A DNA stretch of 64,000 bases from Deltaproteobacteria bacterium (GTDB lineage Bacteria > Myxococcota_A > UBA9160 > SZUA-336), in contig JAJDAK010000028.1 of NCBI GenBank assembly GCA_029261895.1, forward strand, positions 42,573 to 106,572. The letters are read 5' to 3'. The position numbers and the translations under genes were made by a program. The first letter of the stretch is position 1; each line of letters begins with the position of its first letter. Under the pieces are notes generated by a model. The model ran no database searches. It saw only the letters and a list, made by a program, of their open reading frames with translations, and was not told where the DNA came from. This document shows positions 33,793 to 42,792 of the stretch, one piece after another.

Positions 33793-35925
33793 ATGGCCCG
33801 AATTAACGAAATCATCGAACGAGTTCAGCAGAACTTTCCAAATCGCGATCTCTCGATCTTGGACAAGGCGTACGTCTACTCTGCCAAGGTTCATCAGGGT
33901 CAAAGCCGGCTGTCCGGTGAGCCTTATCTTACTCACCCGTTGGCCGTTGCTGAAATCCTAGCCGACATGCGTCTCGATCCTGTCACAGTTGCGGCGGGCC
34001 TTCTGCATGACACGGTCGAAGACACGCTCGCGACCGCGGAAGAACTCGGCGTCGAGTTCGGCGAAGAAATTGCACAGTTGGTTTCCGGACTCACGAAGCT
34101 CAGTAAAATTAAATTCTCGAGTCGTGAAGAACGGCAAGCTGAGAACTTCCGCAAGATGCTTCTTGCGATGTCGAAAGATATTCGTGTCATTCTGATCAAG
34201 CTCGCGGATCGACTGCACAATATGAAAACTCTCGAGTACATGAGTGACGATGCTCGGCGACGTATTTCACGCGAAACCCTGGATATTTATTCACCGCTCG
34301 CGCATCGACTCGGAATTTACTGGATGAAGGAGGAACTCGAAGAAGCCGCGTTCAACGAATTGCATCCCGAAGTTTACGAACGCATCACTAAGCAAATCCG
34401 CGGCATGCAACGACAGCGTGACAAATATATCGAGGAAGTCCGCAAACGTCTCAGCGTAGCGATGTCGGAATCGACTGTCAGCGCGGACGTGACGGGGCGT
34501 GTGAAAGAAGTTTATAGCCTGTACAAGAAAATGCAGGTGCAGAACCTCGACATGGAAGAGGTCTACGACCTCATTGCGTTTCGTGTTGTGGTCGACGGCA
34601 CGCCGGCCACCTGTTACGAGATGCTGGGGATTATTCATAGCCTTTGGAAGCCCGTGCCGGGTCGCTTTAAAGACTATATCGCGATGCCAAAACCGAACGG
34701 CTATCAGAGTTTGCACACGACGGTAATTGGTCCATTTGGTGAGCGCATGGAGATGCAAATTCGCACGCAGGAAATGCACCGAGTTGCGGAACTTGGGATC
34801 GCATCACATTGGCAGTACAAAGAGAATAGCGATGTGACTACCGCTGAGGCGCAACAATTTGCCTGGCTGCGTCAGCTCTTGGAATGGCAGCAGCAACTGC
34901 AGGATCCTAACGAGTTTCTTGAAACGGTTCGTGTCGATCTCTTCGCTGACGAAGTCTACGTCTTTACACCGCAGGGTGAAGTCACCGCATTGCCCGCGGG
35001 CGCTACGGCGATCGACTTTGCCTACTCGGTTCATACAGAGGTGGGTAACCACTGCGCGGGTGCCAAGATGAACGGGCAGTTGGTTCCGCTGCGCAACACG
35101 TTGGCGAACGGTGACACCGTCGAAATTATTACCTCCCCGCATCAACGACCGCGTCGTGAATGGCTCGACCATGTGGTGACCGGCCGTGCGCGGAGCAGGA
35201 TTCGGCATTTCCTCAAGGACGAAGAAGCCGAGCACTCAAGAACGCTCGGCCGTGACTTGTTTTCGCGCGACCTGCAAAAACGCAGTCTCAACTTCGACAA
35301 ACTCAACAAAGCGGGTGAGCTGACGAAAGTCGCGAAAGAGAGCGGCTACAAGTCTTTGGAAGCGATGCTTCAGGCGGTTGCGTACGGTAAAGCCGATATC
35401 CGCCAGCTCATTCGGCAGATTGTTGGTGACGAGCCCGAAGAGAAGGAGCCGTTGCTGCGGCGCGTATTTCGCTCGCGTCGTGACCCCGGTGGCGTGAAGG
35501 TCGGTGGCATGAGTCAAGTCATGGTGCGCTTCGGGCAATGTTGTTCGCCGCTACCTGGCGACCCCGTTGAAGGCTTCATTACGCGCGGTCGGGGAGTCAC
35601 GGTCCACACGCGGGATTGCCCAAAGATTTTTCATCTCGATCCAGAGCGTCGTGTGCCGGTGACCTGGGAAAGCGAACCCGATGATTTGAGGATGGTGACG
35701 GTCCGTGTCGTTTCTGAGGATCGTCCCGGTCTGCTCGCTGCGGTATCGAACAAGATCAGCGCAGAGGGCATCAATATTGCCGGAGGCCGCATTTCAACCG
35801 ATGGTCCCCATCGCGCGGTACAAACCTTTGAGATCGCCGTGCAAGATCGCAAGCGCTTGGATTCCGTGATGAAGCAGATTTCGAAAATACGCGGCGTACT
35901 GTCCGTGGAGAGAATGCGCTCGTGA
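33793..35925 (+). CDS. Bifunctional (p)ppGpp synthetase/hydrolase (RelA/SpoT family)
   Basis: This 710-aa protein controls the stringent response. It has an HD hydrolase domain with LLHDTVEDT intact and DRLHNMKTLEYM, a synthetase domain with YDLIAFRVVVD and AMPKPNGYQSLHTTVIGPFG, then TGS (VFTPQGEVTALPAGATAIDFAY), a helical/zinc region and a C-terminal ACT domain (VRVVSEDRPGLLAAVSNKIS). Both active sites look complete, so it is likely to be the bifunctional Rel type. ATG 33793 is 24 nt after gmk, without a clear Shine-Dalgarno. It overlaps the next gene by 4 nt. Placing gmk beside it links GDP supply to (p)ppGpp. Confidence 0.95.
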   Translation: MARINEIIERVQQNFPNRDLSILDKAYVYSAKVHQGQSRLSGEPYLTHPLAVAEILADMRLDPVTVAAGLLHDTVEDTLATAEELGVEFGEEIAQLVSGLTKLSKIKFSSREERQAENFRKMLLAMSKDIRVILIKLADRLHNMKTLEYMSDDARRRISRETLDIYSPLAHRLGIYWMKEELEEAAFNELHPEVYERITKQIRGMQRQRDKYIEEVRKRLSVAMSESTVSADVTGRVKEVYSLYKKMQVQNLDMEEVYDLIAFRVVVDGTPATCYEMLGIIHSLWKPVPGRFKDYIAMPKPNGYQSLHTTVIGPFGERMEMQIRTQEMHRVAELGIASHWQYKENSDVTTAEAQQFAWLRQLLEWQQQLQDPNEFLETVRVDLFADEVYVFTPQGEVTALPAGATAIDFAYSVHTEVGNHCAGAKMNGQLVPLRNTLANGDTVEIITSPHQRPRREWLDHVVTGRARSRIRHFLKDEEAEHSRTLGRDLFSRDLQKRSLNFDKLNKAGELTKVAKESGYKSLEAMLQAVAYGKADIRQLIRQIVGDEPEEKEPLLRRVFRSRRDPGGVKVGGMSQVMVRFGQCCSPLPGDPVEGFITRGRGVTVHTRDCPKIFHLDPERRVPVTWESEPDDLRMVTVRVVSEDRPGLLAAVSNKISAEGINIAGGRISTDGPHRAVQTFEIAVQDRKRLDSVMKQISKIRGVLSVERMRS

Positions 35926-36686
35926 GCCGCCCCCCGATTTCTGGTGTTGTGATTTGTTTTAACGAGCGTGAAACCATCGCGCGCTGCCTGGAGTCTTTGG
36001 CGTTTTGCGATGAGATCGTGGTAGTTGATTCGGGTTCGACCGATGGCACCGTCGATATCGCGAAACGCTACACCGACCGAGTGGTGACTCAGGAGTTCCT
36101 TGGTTACGTGAAGCAAAAGAATTTTGCGCTCGAGCTTGCACAGTACGATTGGGTGCTTTCTCTCGATGCCGACGAGGGACTCAGCGATGAACTTGCCACC
36201 GAGATCCAGCTCGCCCTAGAGAACGTGAGCGACGATACATCGGGATTCGTATTGGATCGCATGACTTTCTTTCTGGGGATTTGGCACGACGCGGGCGAGT
36301 GGTATCCCGATCCTCAGCTGCGACTCTTTCGGCGTTCGCGTGGCCGTTGGGTCGGCCGAGATCCTCATGATCGTGTTGAACTGCAAGGGCGAAGCTTGAA
36401 ATTGGCAGGGCGTCTTGGGCATTGGAACTATCGCGATCTGGCGGATCACATTCGAACGGTGGATCGATTTTCGGCGTTGCAAGCGCGAGAGATGCTCGAA
36501 GAGGGTGTACGTTTTCGTGTGGCGGATCTCGTCTTGAGACCGCTCGGCCGATTTCTCAAAGGCTATGTGCTACGCGGCGGATTTCGCAACGGCTTACCCG
36601 GCTTCTTGGTTTCGATTTCGACCGCCTATTACGTGATGATGAAGTACGCAAAACTCTGGGAGCTCGGGCGAGTCAAGCGAAAATGA
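35922..36686 (+). CDS. GT2-family LPS core glycosyltransferase (WaaE/LgtF-like)
   Basis: This 254-aa GT-A enzyme has SGVVICFNERETIARCLESL, the nucleotide site DEIVVVDSGSTDGTVDIA, YVKQKNFALELA and the metal-binding VLSLDADEGLSDEL, which is the pattern of WaaE/LgtF beta-1,4-glucosyltransferases of the LPS inner core. A C-terminal helix region (residues about 220-245) may touch the membrane. GTG 35922 overlaps the rel stop, so it is translated with it, an odd partner for a sugar enzyme. The stop overlaps the next ATG by 4 nt. Confidence 0.87.
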   Translation: MSRPPISGVVICFNERETIARCLESLAFCDEIVVVDSGSTDGTVDIAKRYTDRVVTQEFLGYVKQKNFALELAQYDWVLSLDADEGLSDELATEIQLALENVSDDTSGFVLDRMTFFLGIWHDAGEWYPDPQLRLFRRSRGRWVGRDPHDRVELQGRSLKLAGRLGHWNYRDLADHIRTVDRFSALQAREMLEEGVRFRVADLVLRPLGRFLKGYVLRGGFRNGLPGFLVSISTAYYVMMKYAKLWELGRVKRK

Positions 36687-37822
36687 AGATCCTTCATCTC
36701 ACGGCGGATTGGAAGTGGACCGGTCCGGCGGAACCCATGCTGCACGCGGTACAGGGTCTGCGTGAGCGCGGCCATCAGGCAGACTTTGCAGCACCCACAG
36801 CGCCCGATGATGTGCCCGGAGCGTTGATCGAGCGAGCGCAGGAGCGTGGCATTGAACCCGCGTTCCGGCTTTCGAATCGTCGAGGCTTTCTGCCCTGGCG
36901 CGACTTTGCTGAGGTGCGTCGCTTGCGCGAAATCCTGATCGAGCGTGGTTACGAAGTCGTTCATGCGCATCATTCGCGTGATCAGATTCTTGCGCGCCTG
37001 GCGGTACCTGGAACCGCCACGAAACTTGTGATGAGTTGGCACCACGGTGACGCGATTCCTAGCCGGTTTTGGAATCGCTGGTTGCTAGGTCCAGCGTCGG
37101 TCGACGGGCTCACCGTACTGTCGTCACCGCTCTCCGAGACCATCAGTCATGACCTCCGCTGGCCGCTGGAACGCATCGGAGTGCTTCCAGGTGTCGTTGA
37201 TACCGAACGCTTCTCTCCACGTCCCCAGGTCGAAGCGTTGCGTAAAGAATTTGGCTTCCCAGACGATGCGCGCATTCTCGGTGTGATTGCCAGACTGCAA
37301 CCGCATCGACGTTTCGATCTCCTGCTCGAAGCCTTTCGTCGCGCACAGGCGAAGAGTCCAAACTTGCGCCTGCTCGTGATCGGACGCGGAACGCGCGCGA
37401 AGCAAGTTCTTGAGGATCCTTTGCGAAAACTCGGGCTTGAACAGGTGGTGGTCCGAGCCGGCTATCGACGCGGTGACTATCTCGACGTGCTGGGTTTGCT
37501 CGATGGCTTGGTCTTTATGGTTCCGGGCTCGGACGGGTCATGTCGCGCGGTGATGGAAGCGATGTCGATGGCACGACCCGTGATTGCAACCCAACGCGGC
37601 GTACTACCGGATATGATTCGTGATGGCGTTTCCGGTCGGGTGCTTGCCGAAGAACCCGAGGCGTTTGCCGATGCGTTTCATGATTTTTCCGAGCAGACAG
37701 AACGCTGGCGTGCGATGGGCCAGGCGGCGCGAGATTCAATGCTTAAGCGGCATACACTCGCCTGCCATGCCGAGCGGCTCGAACGTTTTTACGCGGCGTT
37801 GGGAGCGGGCGGCGCGAGCTGA
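36683..37822 (+). CDS. GT4-family glycosyltransferase
   Basis: This 379-aa GT-B enzyme of family GT4 has LHLTADWKWTGPAEPMLHAV, VHAHHSRDQILARL, VLPGVVDTERFSPRP, ILGVIARLQPHRRFDLLLEAF and the donor-site PGSDGSCRAVMEAMSMARPV (E-x7-E-like). The acceptor is unknown; its position after a WaaE-like gene favours the LPS core or a related polysaccharide. ATG 36683 overlaps the previous stop and gives the natural N-terminus; longer frames would reach far into the GT2 gene. Its 3' end overlaps the convergent msbA by 34 nt. Confidence 0.88.
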   Translation: MKILHLTADWKWTGPAEPMLHAVQGLRERGHQADFAAPTAPDDVPGALIERAQERGIEPAFRLSNRRGFLPWRDFAEVRRLREILIERGYEVVHAHHSRDQILARLAVPGTATKLVMSWHHGDAIPSRFWNRWLLGPASVDGLTVLSSPLSETISHDLRWPLERIGVLPGVVDTERFSPRPQVEALRKEFGFPDDARILGVIARLQPHRRFDLLLEAFRRAQAKSPNLRLLVIGRGTRAKQVLEDPLRKLGLEQVVVRAGYRRGDYLDVLGLLDGLVFMVPGSDGSCRAVMEAMSMARPVIATQRGVLPDMIRDGVSGRVLAEEPEAFADAFHDFSEQTERWRAMGQAARDSMLKRHTLACHAERLERFYAALGAGGAS

Positions 37823-39642
37823 ATCTGAACCAGTTCGCTGTAGAGGCCGATGGTTTGCATGAGGTCGTCATGGGTACCGGTCGCGGTCACGTGCCCGTCT
37901 TCGATTACGGCAATTCGATCCGCGGCTTGTACCGTGGAAAGTCGATGCGCGATCACCAAGACCGTACGGTCTCGCATGAGGTTGCGAATCGCTTCCTGGA
38001 CCTTCTGTTCGGCTTTGGCGTCGAGTGCAGAAGTGGCTTCGTCGAAGATAAGCAACTGCGGGTCTCGAAGGATCGCTCGCGCGATGGTGAGTCGCTGGCG
38101 TTGGCCACCGGAAAGCTGTGTGCCGTCTTCCCCCACGCGCGTCTCGTATTGTTCGGGCAACGTTTCAATGAACTCATGCGCGTTGGCTGCGATCGCTGCT
38201 TGCTTGACTTCGTCGAAGCTGGCTTCGGGTTTGCCGTAGCGAATGTTCTCAAGAATCGTCGTGTCGAAGAGAAATGCCTGTTGTGTGACGACGCCCGCGA
38301 GCCCGCGAAGTGATGCACGACGAATCTTGCGGATGTCGATGCCGTTGATCTCGATGCTGCCTTTTTCAAGTTCATAAAATCGCAACAAAAGATCTGCGAT
38401 GGTGGTTTTCCCGGCTCCGGTTCGACCCACCAAGGCCACCGTTTCGCCGACCTTGATTTCAAGATTGATCTGGCTCAGTACCGATTCACGCCCGTAGCTA
38501 AAGCTGACGTCGCGGTAGCGAATACCGCCTTCAATCGACGAGATGTCGACGGCATCTGGAGCGTCGGCGACTTCGCCCGGTGCATCGATGATCTCAAAGA
38601 GTCGTTCGGCGCTCGGCATTGCGTCCTGCACAGCGTTATACAGGCGCGTTAAATTTTTGGCGGGGCGATACGTCATGCCCGCCAACATCAAATACGCCGC
38701 CAAAGTTCCCATCGTGAGACCCATGGTTGTATTGATGATCGAATAGACGCCGACCAATAGCATCGACACGAAAGCCGCCTGTGAGAAAAATTCGATAATG
38801 CTTCGCGCATAAACGCGATTGCGAATCACTTTCATCGAGCGACGGAAATAGCGCATGACCTCGGCCCGAAAGGCACTGTGCTCGCGCTCTTCGGCGCGGA
38901 ATGCTTTGATGACTTTGATTCCCGCCAAATACTGCGATACGCGCTGCAGTACTTCGGAGTTCTGCTCCTGTCGTGCGCGCGCCGATTTGCGGACGCGTTT
39001 ACCGAAGACCTGCATCACCACCGCGGTTGGCGGTGCGACGACTAAAAACACCAGAGAGAGCCGCCAGTTCAGGTAGAGCATCCCGCCGAGTGCGACCAAA
39101 ACCATCGCGGCATCCTGTACCCATTCGCCGTAGACCAGCGCTTGCACACGGTTCGCCACGAAGGTATCGCTACTCATACGTGCCAGATACTCGCCGCGCT
39201 TGTCCTGCTGATGTCTGGATAACGGTAGTTCGACCATGCGGTGTCCCACCGCGGCCTGTAGGTCGACCAATAACCGAGTCATGATCCACTCGCCCGAATA
39301 ATCGCGAACCACGCGAACCAATGGCATGATCAAAATGAGCAACGCGCCAAACCAAGCGATCTTCCAAAAATTTTCGTCGGCGCGCGCGCGAAGAACTTGG
39401 CTCTGTCGCTTGGCCTCTTCGGGATCTACATCGGTGTTGCGGCCGCTCTCGAGCGCAACAGCCAAACTTGCGGGCTGCCCCACGTCATCCAGCAGTGGCT
39501 GTACCAAGAGCAAGCGCCCACCCGCGCCGACCGCATAGATGAGCGAGCACAGAATCGTGAGGACAACGAGCTTCCGATAGGGCCATGCGTAGCGCAGGAG
39601 TCGCCATAGATGGGCCCCTGTCTGCGAATCTTGGTTGGACAC
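37789..39642 (-). CDS. msbA: Lipid A flippase MsbA (ABC exporter, fused TMD-NBD)
   Basis: This 617-aa half-transporter has six helices in the first ~350 residues and an ATPase domain with Walker A VGRTGAGKTTIADLL, signature LSGGQRQRLTIARAIL, Walker B LLIFDEATSALD and H-loop VIAHRLSTVQ. As a homodimer MsbA flips core-lipid A across the inner membrane. The residue length is near the usual ~580-600, with a small insert in the first periplasmic loop (DVDPEEAKRQSQVLRARADE). It is distinguished from the ABC pair at 42785-46350 by fully canonical ATP sites and by the LPS context. ATG 39642 lies 6 nt after rpmB, so rpmB and msbA may be cotranscribed. Confidence 0.85.
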   Translation of the reverse strand: MSNQDSQTGAHLWRLLRYAWPYRKLVVLTILCSLIYAVGAGGRLLLVQPLLDDVGQPASLAVALESGRNTDVDPEEAKRQSQVLRARADENFWKIAWFGALLILIMPLVRVVRDYSGEWIMTRLLVDLQAAVGHRMVELPLSRHQQDKRGEYLARMSSDTFVANRVQALVYGEWVQDAAMVLVALGGMLYLNWRLSLVFLVVAPPTAVVMQVFGKRVRKSARARQEQNSEVLQRVSQYLAGIKVIKAFRAEEREHSAFRAEVMRYFRRSMKVIRNRVYARSIIEFFSQAAFVSMLLVGVYSIINTTMGLTMGTLAAYLMLAGMTYRPAKNLTRLYNAVQDAMPSAERLFEIIDAPGEVADAPDAVDISSIEGGIRYRDVSFSYGRESVLSQINLEIKVGETVALVGRTGAGKTTIADLLLRFYELEKGSIEINGIDIRKIRRASLRGLAGVVTQQAFLFDTTILENIRYGKPEASFDEVKQAAIAANAHEFIETLPEQYETRVGEDGTQLSGGQRQRLTIARAILRDPQLLIFDEATSALDAKAEQKVQEAIRNLMRDRTVLVIAHRLSTVQAADRIAVIEDGHVTATGTHDDLMQTIGLYSELVQIQLAPPAPNAA

Positions 39643-39648
39643 TGTCCC

Positions 39649-39840
39649 TTAGGCGACCTTTGTCACCTTTCCGGAACGGATGCACCGGGTGCACGCCCGG
39701 ATCCGCTGGACGGTTCCATCTACCAGCGCACGCACCCCTTGAATATTGGGGTTGAAGCGGCGCTTCGTCTTATTATTCGCGTGGCTGACATTGTTGCCAA
39801 CCGACGGCTTCTTTCCGCAGAGATCACAAACCTGGGCCAT
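39649..39840 (-). CDS. rpmB: 50S ribosomal protein L28
   Basis: The 63-residue basic protein has the L28 start ([20 protein letters not shown]) and [16 protein letters not shown], and keeps both Cys pairs (CDLC and CTRC) of the zinc-binding form. A strong GGAGG (on the minus strand, 39849-39845) precedes the ATG. It stands away from other ribosomal genes, in front of msbA. The short upstream gap 39841-39906 must hold its promoter unless it is read from the oxidoreductase gene; I see no clear box there. Confidence 0.95.
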   Translation of the reverse strand: MAQVCDLCGKKPSVGNNVSHANNKTKRRFNPNIQGVRALVDGTVQRIRACTRCIRSGKVTKVA

Positions 39841-39906
39841 TGGAGCCCTCCTAAGGGAGCCTAGTTAACACAAAACTCGGCGCCGATGCCAGCGCGGGTC
39901 CGGAGA

Positions 39907-41220
39907 TCAGAGCCCACGCTTCCGCGCGCCCAGCCGATCCGCGATATGGAGCGCGATTTGGCGTGATTGGAGCACTTCGCCGATGAATCCCAGGCCTGGG
40001 GCGAGCTCCGGGCCTGCGGTCGTAATCAGCGGCCGGGAGCAGAGCACGGCTGGTGCCCCGGGGTATAGAAATCGAACCTCAGCACTATCGCGGTCCCAGT
40101 GTCCCGGTGGACCGATGTCTACCGGGATGATCCGGCCGTCGGAGAACGGGGCAAGACGCGGCAACGGATCCATCGGATCAACCTTGGCGGCGCCTGGCCC
40201 GCCGAGGACCAACCAACTAAACGCGGCCTCTTTCCAATCGGGAAGTGTGCTCCACCAATGCCAGCGTTCCGGATCGTCATCGTCTGCGCGGATACCGTGG
40301 GTCGCCATGCCAGCGGGCAGCGCGATTTTTTCGGCGCGAAACAGTCGCTGCGGTTGTTCAAGTGGCGCAACGGGCGTTTGTAACCAGCGTGGTGTGGGTC
40401 CGCCGGGTGCGAGAAAGCGTTGCACGCCCTCGCGAGGTGCAGCAATGACCAACGCACGCGCAAAGATGGTATCGCGCTCCAACTCGATGCCGATCTCTTT
40501 GCGTGTTTCAATGACGCGAAACTGATCGACACTTTGGATCTCGCCATGAAAGGCGCGCAGCCGACGCTGGAATAAGCCGTGAAAACTTTGTCCTGAATGC
40601 GGCATTTGAAATGAACCTTCGCGCGTGCCGCGTAGCAGCAAAGCGGGAACCGGACAGCTATTCGCGGGTTGCAGACTTGTGAGCGCCATCAACAACGCCT
40701 CGACGGTGCGCGCCAAGCGCTGGGGCGGAACCGGCAGCCTCTGGTCAATGGTTACGGTTGCGGGACCCCGCGCCGAACGTGGACGGGCACCCGCGGGTGC
40801 AGCATCAGACCAAAGACGATGCCGTGCTTGTTGACCAAGATCGTCGATCTTGCCGAACCAAGCTTCGATTTCTTCGATCGATCCGAACCCCTGGCAGGCA
40901 AACTCACGCGCCAAGGCGCTACGGCCGCGAGGCAGATCGAGCCATGCGTCGGCCAACAACACCTGCAATGCGATCGGTTCGCGCTGGAGTTGGCGCTGCT
41001 CGATCAAGGGCAGCGCGAGCTCGCGCAAGACCCGATGAATAACGCCACCCGACTCAAGACCAGAAAGTAGAAAGGGATCGCGAAGCAGGGCGGGACGTTT
41101 ACTCAAGCCCTCCTCTTCGAGCATCAGCACGCGCAAGCCGGCCCTTGCCATATAGTTGGCAGCAATCAGGCCTCCGAGGTTGCTTCCCAGCACCAGCGCA
41201 TCACAGCGAAGAGTCGTCAA
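39907..41220 (-). CDS. FAD/NAD(P)-binding oxidoreductase of unknown substrate
   Basis: The protein starts with a Rossmann dinucleotide-binding motif (LVLGSNLGGLIAANYMARAG) with the acidic VLMLEEEG strand end, as in phytoene desaturase-like and other FAD-dependent oxidoreductases. A second FAD segment (ARALVIAAPREGVQRFL) lies in the middle, and a C-terminal GLGFIGEVLQSRQIALHIADRL would be the last FAD-contacting helix. TTG 41220 is chosen because GGGGG (41232-41228) is seven bases before it; ATG 41262 is a possible longer start. About 437 aa. I cannot assign a substrate. It faces the divergent GT2 gene with 76 nt between the starts. Confidence 0.75.
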   Translation of the reverse strand: MTTLRCDALVLGSNLGGLIAANYMARAGLRVLMLEEEGLSKRPALLRDPFLLSGLESGGVIHRVLRELALPLIEQRQLQREPIALQVLLADAWLDLPRGRSALAREFACQGFGSIEEIEAWFGKIDDLGQQARHRLWSDAAPAGARPRSARGPATVTIDQRLPVPPQRLARTVEALLMALTSLQPANSCPVPALLLRGTREGSFQMPHSGQSFHGLFQRRLRAFHGEIQSVDQFRVIETRKEIGIELERDTIFARALVIAAPREGVQRFLAPGGPTPRWLQTPVAPLEQPQRLFRAEKIALPAGMATHGIRADDDDPERWHWWSTLPDWKEAAFSWLVLGGPGAAKVDPMDPLPRLAPFSDGRIIPVDIGPPGHWDRDSAEVRFLYPGAPAVLCSRPLITTAGPELAPGLGFIGEVLQSRQIALHIADRLGARKRGL

Positions 41221-41296
41221 TATCGATCCCCCGGCGCGATCATCTTTCCGACGGGCAGGCATTGTCAAACTGCGGTCGGGCTCGCAAGATCCCGGC

Positions 41297-41995
41297 GTGT
41301 TGAAAGCGGAGTCCGAAGTCAGCGTGGTGATTCCCACGCTCAACGAAGAAGCTCAATTGGAACAGGTGTTTCGCGCCATCCTTGGGCCCGGGCTGGAACG
41401 TATTGTTGTGGATGGCGGATCCACAGATCGAACCCGGGCGCTCGCGGAGCGCTTGGGTGCGGATTGCGTTTTGCGCGCATTACCTGGTCGCGCACGCCAA
41501 CTTCAGGCGGGCTATCTGGCCGCGAATGCTGAATGGATTCTCTTTCTTCATGCCGACACGGTGCTGGAGGATGGATGGCGGGGGGCGATGCGGGAGGCGA
41601 TGCGGGATCCCGCCGTTGCGGGTGGCGCGTTTCGCTTCGGCTTTCAGCCGCGGCTTTGGCGCTATCGTTGGATTGAGTGGGGGGCGGAATTGCGTTGCCG
41701 CTGGGGCGGCCTGCCGTATGGCGATCAAGCGATCTTTGTACGGCGCAAAGTTCTCGATGAATTGGGTGGGGTACCGGATGTGCCGATCTTCGAAGATCTC
41801 GATCTTGCGGTCGGGATTCGAGCTGCGGGTCGTCTTGCTTTGCTCCGACCCCATGCTTGGACGTCTTCACGGCGCTACGATCGTAATGGCGTGTTCCGAA
41901 CCTGGCTGCGTAACACGGCTGCACTCTTCGCATTTCTGTGGGGCGTGGACCGAGATCGCGTAGCGCGATGGTATCGAGGGCGACCGTCAAAATGA
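41297..41995 (+). CDS. GT2-family glycosyltransferase (TIGR04283 type)
   Basis: This 232-aa GT-A enzyme shows VSVVIPTLNEEAQLEQVFRA, the donor site ERIVVDGGSTDRTRALAER, RALPGRARQLQAGYLAA, the metal-binding LFLHADTVLEDGW and the later GGLPYGDQAIFVRRKV. These are the landmarks of the TIGR04283 glycosyltransferases, some of which take part in arsenosugar or other small-sugar conjugate pathways. No arsenic gene is here, so that role is not supported. GTG 41297 is the most likely start (TTG 41300 is adjacent); the ribosome-binding site is weak. The stop overlaps the next ATG by 4 nt. Confidence 0.85.
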   Translation: MLKAESEVSVVIPTLNEEAQLEQVFRAILGPGLERIVVDGGSTDRTRALAERLGADCVLRALPGRARQLQAGYLAANAEWILFLHADTVLEDGWRGAMREAMRDPAVAGGAFRFGFQPRLWRYRWIEWGAELRCRWGGLPYGDQAIFVRRKVLDELGGVPDVPIFEDLDLAVGIRAAGRLALLRPHAWTSSRRYDRNGVFRTWLRNTAALFAFLWGVDRDRVARWYRGRPSK

Positions 41996-42792
41996 AAAAA
42001 CTACTGACCTTTCTGAGCGACTTCGGCTTGCAAGATGGCTATGTGGCAGCGGTAAAGGGTGCGGTTTTTTCGCGTGCGGATGGCGTACAAATTGTCGATA
42101 TCACGCACGAAATTCCACTCGGTGCGATCGATGCGGCATCGTATGTGTTGCAGCAGGCGGCTCCGCATTTCCCCTTGGGTACAGTGCATCTTGTGGTGAT
42201 TGATCCAGGTGTTGGTTCAACGCGCAGAGCGATCGTCGTGGATGCCGACGGGCATATATTTGTTGCGCCCGACAATGGCGTACTCACGGGTATCTTGGAC
42301 ACCAGCGCTGAGATTCGAGCGCACGCGATCACCAAGGAAGAACTCTGGAATCCGTCGGTTTCCTCGGTCTTTCATGGTCGCGACGTTTTCGGCCCCGTTG
42401 CGGCGTACTTGGTCAATGGCGGATCCATCGAAGAGGTGGGTGAGCCGGTTCGAATGGAAAGCTTGGTCCGATCGGCTTGGCCCGAACCACGATCCGATGG
42501 AACTTCGTGGCTTGGCCAAGTGGTCTACGTGGATCGATTTGGAAATCTTATTACCAATCTGCCGCTCGATGCGTCCGTGGGTCATCAAGGGCATGTGGAA
42601 ATCCAAGAGCACCGGATCGTATTGCGACGTACCTACAGTGAAGTCGCTCCGGCCGAGCTGGTCGCCTTGCGGGGCTCGTCGGGTCTTCTTGAGATTGCAT
42701 GTAACCGCGGGAATGCGGCCGACATCCTAGGACTCGGCCGCGGCGCAGCGGTGGTATTTCGCATGCAGCAGCGGGGCGATCCGATTGAATAG
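41992..42792 (+). CDS. SAM hydroxide adenosyltransferase (DUF62 / chlorinase-fluorinase family)
   Basis: This 266-aa protein belongs to the DUF62 family, which splits S-adenosylmethionine with water to adenosine and methionine; a few relatives use chloride or fluoride. The signs are LLTFLSDFGLQDGYVAAVKG, VDITHEIPLGAIDAASYVL, HLVVIDPGVGSTRRAI, FVAPDNGVLTG and FHGRDVFGPVAAYL. The hydrolase type is far more common and is the default call. ATG 41992 gives the family N-terminus. Its place between a glycosyltransferase and an ABC exporter is not one I recognise as conserved. The physiological role of the family remains unclear. Confidence 0.9.
   Translation: MKKLLTFLSDFGLQDGYVAAVKGAVFSRADGVQIVDITHEIPLGAIDAASYVLQQAAPHFPLGTVHLVVIDPGVGSTRRAIVVDADGHIFVAPDNGVLTGILDTSAEIRAHAITKEELWNPSVSSVFHGRDVFGPVAAYLVNGGSIEEVGEPVRMESLVRSAWPEPRSDGTSWLGQVVYVDRFGNLITNLPLDASVGHQGHVEIQEHRIVLRRTYSEVAPAELVALRGSSGLLEIACNRGNAADILGLGRGAAVVFRMQQRGDPIE

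Noticed and set aside
34900..35000. Separate small-alarmone synthetase
   Set aside because: The synthetase domain is an internal part of the single 710-aa Rel-type protein.
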